Assembly (NCBI GenBank): GCA_947632315.1
Contig: CANROV010000044.1
Location: 1-12,766 of the forward strand
From: Candidatus Gastranaerophilales bacterium
GTDB taxonomy: Bacteria; Cyanobacteriota; Vampirovibrionia; Gastranaerophilales; Gastranaerophilaceae
Reading direction: 5' to 3'
Length of the DNA stretch: 12,766 bases
Shown here in pieces: positions 7,801-12,766 of the stretch. A program made the translations under genes and the position numbers. The notes below the pieces were generated by a model. The model did not search any database. It saw only the letters and a program-made list of their open reading frames with translations, and was not told where the DNA came from. Position 1 is the first letter of the stretch, and every line of letters starts with the position of its first letter.

Positions 7801-8316
7801 GAAGATATATCCAATAACACAAATGTAACAATTTGCGGGCTTATTAGTAATGTAAGAACCATTCCGAAAAAAGACGATCCCGAAAAATTTATTAAAGTAG
7901 GTGTTATTGAAGATTTAACAGGCGAAATTCCTTTTGTTGCTTTTCATAAAACACTTCAAAATTATAATTCACTTCTTATTCAAGAAAAAAAAGTTATTAT
8001 ATCCGGTAAATATCAACTAAGAGATGATAATTCAAAACAAATAATTATAGAGAGCGTTAAACCTGTTGAAAACAGCAATATAATTACAATATCACTGGCA
8101 GAAGAAATACCGTTTGAAAAATTAATGGCAATAAAAGATTCTTTGAGTGAATTTAAAGGTAATGACCCTCTTATATTGAAAACGAACGAAAACGGCGATG
8201 AGAAAAAAATTCTTGTATCACCTAATTTTTGGCTCAATGCTTCCAATGATTTAACACAAAAAATTGAAAAACAATTCAGCGATTGTCTCAAAATTACAAT
8301 AAATTCATTAGAATAA
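4870..8316 (+). CDS. dnaE: DNA polymerase III alpha subunit (DnaE)
   Basis: This 1148-residue protein is the replicative polymerase. The N-terminal PHP domain (1-~260) has HVHSEYSLLDGA at 7-18 and all nine metal-ligand positions usual in active PHP domains: H7, H9, D16, H41, E66, H86, C136, D203 and H205. The C-family palm has PGRGSAAGSL at 359-368 and catalytic aspartates D402 and D404 in PDVDIDF, with the third, D552, in KMDFLGLKNL. The fingers include FRPGPLGSG and a FNRSHSACYAF segment. A helix-hairpin-helix (SIKGIGEAVLKEV) lies near 820-840, a sliding-clamp motif QVSLF at 907-911, and an OB fold at about 985-1065. Length and order match the DnaE1 class; the exonuclease insertion of PolC is absent. 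A strong AAAGGGA site 7 bases before the ATG fixes the start. It has its own promoter and ends 7 bases from the convergent HD-GYP gene. Confidence 0.97.
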   Translation: MRYVPLHVHSEYSLLDGAIRNKDLINFSKDNGFEAVAVTDHGVMYGAIELYRLSKDTQFKVILGCEFYVLHGDITKKDANNRELYHLILLAKNNTGYQNLVKLVSIAHIDGFYYKPRINREILEKHSEGLICLSACIQGEVAKSIINGNIDEAKETAKWYKNLFKDDYYIEIQDHGLKEEKIANEGLIPLAKELDIPLVITNDSHYLKKEDANWHDTLLCINTNALKEEENRFKFLPNTEFYVKTVDELREAFKWLDSDTFEEAIENTARIADKCHVIIKMGENILPSFDVPLDHTIPSYLNFLVRKGLEKRYGTISEEIDERCKYELGVINKMGFDAYFLIVWDFINYAKTHGIPVGPGRGSAAGSLVAYALGITDLDPIKHHLLFERFLNPERISMPDVDIDFGDGRERVIEYVTEKYGKDKVCQIITFGTLSAKAAIKAVARVMNLPFEISNKVSQYVPSEVGMTIDKALEVSPDFRNIYNEDALIRKIIDEAKNIEGIKQNTGMHAAGVIISHQPLDEIVPVQYAKEGNVITEYPKEDCEKIGLLKMDFLGLKNLTIIMQTLDLIKERHGVEIDINNIPLDDEKTFKMLATGNTDGVFQLESAGMKKLVRDLKPTVFEDLGALVALFRPGPLGSGMVDTFVKRKHGQIEISYAHPLLEDVLKDTYGTMVYQEQIMQIFQVLADYTLGGADKVRRIMAKKHPEELAQLETPFIEKCVEKGMKEADAKELFDQIGSFASYCFNRSHSACYAFVAYQTAYLKAHYPVEYLCAMLTNSKDDLEKIQLYISEAQKTGIKVLAPDINKSNAEFTPDGNNIRFGLNSIKGIGEAVLKEVLEERERGGEFKSIADFTGRINPRCINRKSMENFSKAGAFKCLEPSRKKVYNNIENILNAAAKEYQAKELGQVSLFSALGGSNSPSSYQMQSFELMGSDEEFTDKEIQDFEKELLGFYVTSHPLESIRDKLPFLTTHNISQLEDISNNTNVTICGLISNVRTIPKKDDPEKFIKVGVIEDLTGEIPFVAFHKTLQNYNSLLIQEKKVIISGKYQLRDDNSKQIIIESVKPVENSNIITISLAEEIPFEKLMAIKDSLSEFKGNDPLILKTNENGDEKKILVSPNFWLNASNDLTQKIEKQFSDCLKITINSLE

Positions 8317-8321
8317 AATAC

Positions 8322-8351
8322 TTTTAAACTACTTCCGTAGGCAGTTTAAAA
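8322..8351. terminator. Inverted repeat at the dnaE/HD-GYP convergent junction, possible bidirectional terminator
   Basis: The arms TTTTAAACT (8322-8330) and AGTTTAAAA (8343-8351) are perfect 9-bp complements. After one mismatch, three further pairs (one a G-U wobble) close a CCGT loop. The hairpin starts 6 bases after the dnaE stop and covers the last codons and stop of the minus-strand gene. The tail is TATTTTATT on the minus strand and weaker on the plus strand. A clean downstream T-run is missing, so it may be a 3'-end stabilising structure and not a true intrinsic terminator. Confidence 0.45.
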
Positions 8352-9442
8352 TCAATATTTCTTTGAAGTATTGAATACTTAGCATAAGCAGCTTCAGGAT
8401 TACTCTTAGCCTCTGCTACTTTAGCTTCAAGTGAAACAAATAATTCAGCTAACTTGGGATCAAATTGTGTACCTGCACACCTTTTAATCTCAGCGATAGC
8501 AACTTCATGTGATAATGCTGTTCTATAAGGACGAGTGGAAGTCATAGCATCATACGTATCAGCTATAGCTATTATACGGCCTGCCAATGGTATTTCTTCA
8601 CCTTTTAACCCGTCAGGATAACCTTTCCCATCATATTTTTCATGATGTGATTTTACCCATTCCGCAATCATTTGAAGTTTATTTATATTAATTACAATTT
8701 TTTCACCTTTTACAGGATGTGATTTCATTACTAAAAATTCATCATCTGTTAATTTGCCGTTTTTACACAATATACTTTTCGGCATCGCTATTTTACCAAT
8801 ATCATGAAGCAAACCGGCAATTTCTAAATCTTCTAAAAAAGTATCATCAAAATTTAATGCTCTTGCAAGTATCATTGAATAAATAGTAACCCTGAGAGAA
8901 TGACCGTTTGTATATGCATCTTTTGTATCAAGTGCATTTGACATCGCTCTTATGGTCTTATAAAATAATTTTTTTAATTCGTTATAAAATATTTTATTGT
9001 TTGAAGCCATTGAATATTTTTCTATTCCGCTTTCAACACTTATTTTCAACTCTTCAGGGTCAAACGGTTTTAAAATATATTGAAATAAATTACAATCATT
9101 GATTGCTGAAACTATAATATCCGTTCCGACATGACCTGTTAACAGAATTTTAATTATTTGAGGATTGTTTTTATTAACTTCCTTTAAAAATTCGGTACCT
9201 TCCATTACCGGCATTTTTTGATCGCTTACAATAAGTGATATTTCAGGCCCGTATTTTTTTACTACTTCCAATGCTTCAACGCCATTATGCGCCGTAAGTA
9301 AATTATATTTACCTCTAAAAGTTCTTTTTAAAAGCATTAAGTTATTTTCCTCATCATCAACGATGAGAACTGTATGTTTATTACTCTCTTCCTCGTTGTT
9401 TAGAACTAAGTCCAAACTTTCTTTTAATTCGTAAGAACTCAT
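8324..9442 (-). CDS. Response regulator with HD-GYP cyclic-di-GMP phosphodiesterase domain (RpfG-like)
   Basis: This 372-residue cytoplasmic protein joins a receiver domain to an HD-GYP hydrolase. The receiver (about 22-140) has the acidic pair D29/D30, phospho-acceptor D74 in VSDQKMP, T102 and K125. The HD-GYP domain (about 160-340) has H181, the H213-D214 pair in LLHDIGK, H242 (SHP), H266-H267 and the GYP motif at 274-276 (HHEKYDGKGYP), and D295 in ADTYDAMTSTRPYR. All positions expected for an active enzyme are present. HD-GYP enzymes cleave cyclic-di-GMP to pGpG or GMP; some act on 3',3'-cGAMP, so the substrate is inferred. The ATG at 9442 is chosen because GGTGG lies 5 bases upstream; a TTG at 9454 would overlap that site. 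No histidine kinase is adjacent, so it is an orphan regulator in this window. The next gene upstream also carries HD-GYP. Confidence 0.93.
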   Translation of the reverse strand: MSSYELKESLDLVLNNEEESNKHTVLIVDDEENNLMLLKRTFRGKYNLLTAHNGVEALEVVKKYGPEISLIVSDQKMPVMEGTEFLKEVNKNNPQIIKILLTGHVGTDIIVSAINDCNLFQYILKPFDPEELKISVESGIEKYSMASNNKIFYNELKKLFYKTIRAMSNALDTKDAYTNGHSLRVTIYSMILARALNFDDTFLEDLEIAGLLHDIGKIAMPKSILCKNGKLTDDEFLVMKSHPVKGEKIVININKLQMIAEWVKSHHEKYDGKGYPDGLKGEEIPLAGRIIAIADTYDAMTSTRPYRTALSHEVAIAEIKRCAGTQFDPKLAELFVSLEAKVAEAKSNPEAAYAKYSILQRNIDFKLPTEVV

Positions 9443-9469
9443 TAATACCACCAATAAAATACTACTATT

Positions 9470-9475
9470 ATTATA
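9470..9475 (-). promoter_or_regulatory. Candidate -10 box of the REC-HD-GYP gene
   Basis: A perfect TATAAT on the minus strand would start transcription near 9463, giving a leader of about 21 bases that contains the GGTGG ribosome binding site. There is no good -35 hexamer at 16-18 bases; that position is occupied by the dyad at 9484-9512. Confidence 0.45.
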
Positions 9476-9483
9476 TCGACTAT

Positions 9484-9512
9484 ATAATTTATAACTTAAG
9501 TATATAAATTAT
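9484..9512. promoter_or_regulatory. Long near-perfect dyad at -35 of the REC-HD-GYP promoter
   Basis: The arms ATAATTTATA (9484-9493) and TATAAATTAT (9503-9512) flank the palindrome ACTTAAGT (9494-9501). Together they make a 14-bp-per-arm dyad interrupted only by one extra A (9502). It has no loop, so it suits a dimeric DNA-binding protein better than an RNA hairpin. Its centre is 23 bases before the TATAAT box. A second, smaller dyad lies further upstream, with TGTTA at 9517-9521 and TAACA at 9529-9533 separated by 7 bases. Almost all positions are A or T, which raises the chance background. Confidence 0.4.
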
Positions 9513-9631
9513 TGCTTGTTACATAAATTAACATTTATTCTTAATTTATTATAGCATAATATTATTTTATAATTTTTTCATATACAATACAAATACTTCA
9601 TTAATATGATATATCAGAAATAAAGCAGGTA

Positions 9632-11488
9632 TTAAATTTTAGTAGCTAATGAAGGCGCAATAGCAATAAACTGTCTTACCAGTTCTTTATCCCATTGAAT
9701 ACCTGCACCTTCTTCCAATATTGAACAAGCAGTTTCAACATCCAAGCCTTTTCTGTAGGGTCTGTCACTAATTAAAGCGTGATATGTATCTGCTACGGCA
9801 ACTATTCTTGCGGCTAATGGTATGTCTTCACCTTTTAATCCGAACGGATATCCTTTGCCATCCCATCTTTCGTGGTGAAATTTAACTATCGGAATTAAAT
9901 CATGTAATAAAGGATTAGGTTCTAAAATTTTTTGAACACCTATTAACGGATGTTGTTGAATAATTTTAAATTCTTCGTCTGTTAATTTTGCCGGTTTTTT
10001 CAAAACATCTTCTGGTATTCCGATTTTCCCTATATCATGAAGAAGCGCACCTAATTTAATACGCTCAACCTCTTTTTCTGATAAATTTATGGCTCTTGCC
10101 AATGCAACGGAATATCTTGATACTGACGAAGAATGGTCTTTTGTATATTCATCTTTCGCATCAATTGTGCTTGCTAAAGATGTTACAACTTCTATTAAAT
10201 GATTCTGCGAAACAATATTTTCATTTTGGAATTGTTCTACAAGTGCTTCTTCAAAATTAATACCAAGCTGAGAATGTCTTTTTGCCATTACTATAGCAAA
10301 AGAATTTAATGCGGCATCATCCCAAAAATCATAATCTTGAGTTGAAACAATTGTAGATATTCCGTTTTTATACCCTCTGGTTTTAGATACCAAAACGGCT
10401 TGTTCCGCCAATATTAACAATTTTTCTTTATCCATAGAGTCATCAGGATATGTAGCAATACCTACGGATAACTTATTAACAGGGCCAATATCATCCACAA
10501 GACAGCATGAAAGCGTATAAGTTAAGTATTCAGCCATATATTTAGCTTCTTCCGCATTCATATTTCTAAGGATTACCGATATTTTATCTCCGCCGTATCT
10601 GGCTGCAATATCTTGTTTCTTGATATTTTCGTGTATTTTACTTGCAACTATTTTTATTACTTCGTCACCTTTTGCGTGTCCGTAGTCTTTGTTTATTTGC
10701 CCCATATTATTTATATCAAATATTAAAACGGACACTTTTGTATTACTTGAGGAAGCATATGCCAATTCTTGAGATAACAATTCATGAAATCTTCTGTGTG
10801 AATAGAGGTTTGTTAAGCTATCCATATTAGAATCTTGAGTTACTCTGTCATACAACAGTGAATTTTCAACAATCAAACCTAAATTGGAAGCAGCCATTTG
10901 GTAAAGGCATAAATGATTATGTATATTATAATCACTTGCAAGTGCAATACAAATATTTTTTCCTTTTTGTTTAACAGGTATAATCACTGACGGCAGGTTA
11001 TTTAATGATGAAATTTTCAAAAATGCACTATTGTCATGAATTGAAATTTCGCCGGCAGATAATGATTTTATTATTTCATTTTCGGAATCAGACATAAATA
11101 CTTTAAATGAATATACATTTGAATTTTTGTCTAATAACTTTATATTTATTACATTTGACTGTTCATTGATTATGCCTAATGCAGTATATGCACAATTTAA
11201 TTTTGAAACAAACAAGTTATGGAATAAATTTTGAGCATCTTTCAAATCTTTATATGTATTTATAATTTCATTTGTATGCTTATAGAATTCAATATAATCA
11301 GCTGTCCCGTATGCTTTTTCGGAATGATGAGAAGCGACGTGAACCATTTTCCCATGATTCATACCATTCCCTAATATATTGATTTTTGCAACCAAACCTG
11401 TTTTATCTATTGGATTTGTTATTATTTTATTTTTTTCGGGAAAGGGAGTTTTATTATTTAATTCTGTTATATTAGTATCTTTTTGCAT
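9632..11488 (-). CDS. GAF-like / degenerate GGDEF / HD-GYP cyclic-di-GMP signalling protein
   Basis: This 618-residue protein has no signal peptide or membrane segment visible, so it should be cytoplasmic. Residues 1-75 are low in recognisable motifs. Residues about 80-215 look like a GAF sensor domain ending in the helix that leads into GGDEF. The GGDEF domain (about 218-375) starts normally (DSLTNLYSHRRF) and keeps D258 and NKDYGHAKGDE, but its signature is RYGGDKI at 297-303: the essential Glu is Lys, so cyclase activity is unlikely. The inhibitory-site position reads KKQD, not RxxD. The HD-GYP domain (about 430-610) is intact: H452, H484-D485 in LLHDIGK, H513, H538-H539, GYP at 546-548 and D567. 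The start at 11488 has AGGA 6 bases upstream; an ATG at 11506 lies only 2 bases past the -10 box and cannot be transcribed from it. It probably hydrolyses cyclic-di-GMP, with GGDEF as a possible GTP sensor. Confidence 0.9.
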   Translation of the reverse strand: MQKDTNITELNNKTPFPEKNKIITNPIDKTGLVAKINILGNGMNHGKMVHVASHHSEKAYGTADYIEFYKHTNEIINTYKDLKDAQNLFHNLFVSKLNCAYTALGIINEQSNVINIKLLDKNSNVYSFKVFMSDSENEIIKSLSAGEISIHDNSAFLKISSLNNLPSVIIPVKQKGKNICIALASDYNIHNHLCLYQMAASNLGLIVENSLLYDRVTQDSNMDSLTNLYSHRRFHELLSQELAYASSSNTKVSVLIFDINNMGQINKDYGHAKGDEVIKIVASKIHENIKKQDIAARYGGDKISVILRNMNAEEAKYMAEYLTYTLSCCLVDDIGPVNKLSVGIATYPDDSMDKEKLLILAEQAVLVSKTRGYKNGISTIVSTQDYDFWDDAALNSFAIVMAKRHSQLGINFEEALVEQFQNENIVSQNHLIEVVTSLASTIDAKDEYTKDHSSSVSRYSVALARAINLSEKEVERIKLGALLHDIGKIGIPEDVLKKPAKLTDEEFKIIQQHPLIGVQKILEPNPLLHDLIPIVKFHHERWDGKGYPFGLKGEDIPLAARIVAVADTYHALISDRPYRKGLDVETACSILEEGAGIQWDKELVRQFIAIAPSLATKI

Positions 11489-11508
11489 TTTTAGTCCTAA
11501 ATACATTC

Positions 11509-11514
11509 ATTATA
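11509..11514 (-). promoter_or_regulatory. Candidate -10 box of the GGDEF-HD-GYP gene
   Basis: A perfect TATAAT on the minus strand predicts a start near 11502 and a leader of about 14 bases, enough to carry the AGGA site before the ATG at 11488. No good -35 box was found. Upstream lies a small dyad, TGTAA (11543-11547) and TTACA (11555-11559), with 7 bases between the arms; its role is unknown. Confidence 0.4.
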
Positions 11515-11613
11515 AATCTATAAATAAAAAATTTTGCCTTTTTGTAATAAACTGTTACATTAATATCTTAACATAATTTATAATTTATGAAAAAAAATTA
11601 TTTTAAGAATCTT

Positions 11614-12741
11614 CTAAATATCACTGCTTATTATTTTTGCCGTTTTCATGGCACTGCCTGATGTCATTAATTTCCGCTTTACATTTCGCAATTCTTTTAT
11701 CATATTATCACGAAATTCTATATTATTTATAATATTAATTATATTATCCGCAATAATATCAGGCTTTGCTTTCATTTGAATTAACTCAGGAACTATATCT
11801 TCACCCGTAATTATATTAGGCAGGCTTACTTTTTTTATACATCTTACGAGTCTATATATTCCGTATAATAACCAGGGGCCTTTATAACTAATTATCATAG
11901 GTGTTTCATACAATGCAGCTTCAAGTGCAACCGTACCTGATGCAAGAATTAACCCGTCTGATACCGAGAGTAACTCATAATTTTTATTTTTTAACACTTT
12001 TATATTTAAATCTTTATATTCATCCATTTTAGAATATATTAAATTATCTTTTATACTTGGCGCCTGACATAGTGCAAATTCAACATCGGGACATTTTTGT
12101 CTTATTATTCTTGCCGAGTCTAAAAACAATTTCAAAAGATTGTTTATTTCAAACACTCTTGAACCGGGGAAAATTGAAATAAGCTTCTTATTTTTGTTAA
12201 AGCCATATTCCTTAAAGAACATATCTTTATCAGCTTTTTCAGGCATTTGCGCTAAAAGAGGATGTCCGACAAATTCTGAGTTAATTCCCTCTTTTTCGTA
12301 CATTTCTTTCTCAAACGGAAATATTGTTAACACTTTACTTATACATTTTTTTACCGTTTTTATTCTCCATTTTCTTGAAGCCCAAATCTGGGGCGGAATA
12401 TAGTAGTATATTTTTATTCCGTACTTCTTTAGAACTTTTGACAAATTAAGATTAAATCCGCCATAATCAACCATTAAAACCATATCCGGTTTATAATCAT
12501 CTTTTAAATACTTTGCTATTTTTCTTCCCAAGGTAATATGATTTAAAATTATTTTAAGATTAAAACCCATAGCAGACATTTTTGAATGGTCGCAAAATAA
12601 TTTTACCCCTTCTTTTTTTAAATTATCACCGCCCACTGCTTCTATTTCGATATCGGAATTAATTTTTTTTAATTCTTTTACGACATCCGCCGCATGCCTG
12701 TCGCCGGAATATTCACCTGTTATTATAAATAATTTTTTCAT
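11614..12741 (-). CDS. lpxB: Lipid-A-disaccharide synthase (LpxB)
   Basis: This 375-residue GT19 glycosyltransferase joins UDP-2,3-diacylglucosamine to lipid X, giving the tetraacyl disaccharide 1-phosphate of lipid A. It acts at the inner face of the cytoplasmic membrane. Family marks in order are the N-terminal GEYSGD at 9-14 (classical GEASGD), AVGGDNL at 35-41, SAMGF at 56-60, D92 in VDYGGFN (classical IDAPDFN), YYIPPQIWA at 113-121, FVGHPL at 157-162, FPGSR with R195, ASGTVALEAAL at 267-277, and VSLPNIITGEDIVPEL at 305-320. The length is normal. There is no clear Shine-Dalgarno sequence. A -10-like TATAAT at 12754-12759 would give a leader of only 5-6 bases. Alternatively, an upstream frame may end in a TGA overlapping this ATG (ATGA), as in lipid A operons; the window ends too soon to tell. 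The stop is TAG; the next gene downstream has its own -10 box. Confidence 0.96.
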   Translation of the reverse strand: MKKLFIITGEYSGDRHAADVVKELKKINSDIEIEAVGGDNLKKEGVKLFCDHSKMSAMGFNLKIILNHITLGRKIAKYLKDDYKPDMVLMVDYGGFNLNLSKVLKKYGIKIYYYIPPQIWASRKWRIKTVKKCISKVLTIFPFEKEMYEKEGINSEFVGHPLLAQMPEKADKDMFFKEYGFNKNKKLISIFPGSRVFEINNLLKLFLDSARIIRQKCPDVEFALCQAPSIKDNLIYSKMDEYKDLNIKVLKNKNYELLSVSDGLILASGTVALEAALYETPMIISYKGPWLLYGIYRLVRCIKKVSLPNIITGEDIVPELIQMKAKPDIIADNIINIINNIEFRDNMIKELRNVKRKLMTSGSAMKTAKIISSDI

Positions 12742-12753
12742 ACAGCCATTACA

Positions 12754-12759
12754 ATTATA
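12754..12759 (-). promoter_or_regulatory. lpxB: Possible -10 box of lpxB
   Basis: A TATAAT on the minus strand lies 12 bases before the lpxB ATG. The -35 region would be outside the window. In such AT-rich sequence a single hexamer is weak evidence, and an overlapping upstream gene is an equally good explanation of the context. Confidence 0.25.
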
Positions 12760-12766
12760 TTATTTT

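Noticed and set aside
11543..11559. An NtcA-like site (GTA...TAC) upstream of the GGDEF-HD-GYP gene
   Set aside because: The half-sites are 9 bases apart, not 8, and centred near -49, not -41.5. None was found upstream of the glutamate synthase operon either.
11553..11560. The octamer TGTTACAT at 4781, 9517 and 11553, two of them upstream of HD-GYP genes
   Set aside because: One copy spans the mtaB stop codon and another copy lies on the minus strand inside dnaE near 7822. The number is close to chance for AT-rich DNA.
11581..11613. A possible lpxB terminator (short GAA/TTC palindrome then a T-run on the minus strand)
   Set aside because: The stem is only about 4 bp with a 2-base loop, too weak to support a terminator despite eight T residues.
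12738..12766. Possible end of an upstream minus-strand gene, reading NNIIVMAV-stop, with its TGA overlapping the lpxB ATG
   Set aside because: An ATGA overlap would suit a lipid A operon, but only eight codons are in the window, too few to support a gene.

Overview
This is an AT-rich bacterial window of mostly core genes, in three blocks: a leftward glutamate synthase block (1-3206), a rightward tRNA-modification and DNA polymerase block (3498-8316), and a leftward cyclic-di-GMP and lipid A block (8324-12741). lpxB implies a Gram-negative outer membrane with lipid A. Low GC, lpxB, a split archaeal-type glutamate synthase fused to ferredoxin modules, and HD-GYP proteins together suggest a host-associated non-photosynthetic cyanobacterial relative (Gastranaerophilales/'Melainabacteria'). 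That placement is inference from gene content, not a phylogeny, and is only moderately secure.

Left block. Glutamate synthase, one ~1500-residue polypeptide (GltB) in most bacteria, is encoded here as separate genes: glutaminase domain (2100-3206), FMN/Fe-S synthase core preceded by two 4Fe-4S modules (484-2112), and the GXGXG domain (1-466, cut by the window edge). The first two overlap by 13 bases and the third starts 17 bases after the second, so this is an operon. A strong promoter sits so close to the first start codon that its mRNA may be leaderless.

The 291-base divergent region 3207-3497 holds the glt promoter, an AT-rich dyad, a possible 29-codon leader ORF, a hairpin with a T-run, and a TATAAT box next to the mtaB start. 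It is the most interesting non-coding stretch here.

Middle block. mtaB (ms2t6A37 tRNA methylthiotransferase) is followed by dnaE (replicative polymerase III alpha subunit), which has its own promoter and ribosome binding site. The DnaE PHP domain keeps all nine expected metal ligands, so it may proofread.

Right block. dnaE converges on a REC-HD-GYP response regulator, with a hairpin over the junction. Upstream of that regulator lie a GAF-GGDEF-HD-GYP protein with a degenerate GGDKI signature, and then lpxB. The two HD-GYP proteins probably lower cyclic-di-GMP (or a related cyclic dinucleotide) in response to phosphorylation and an unknown ligand. Each gene in this block has its own candidate -10 box, so separate transcription is likely.

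No tRNA, rRNA, CRISPR array, insertion sequence or phage gene was seen. I found no clearly undescribed system. The best leads are regulatory: TATAAT promoters without a -35 box but with a dyad at about -35, and start codons placed at the predicted transcription start.
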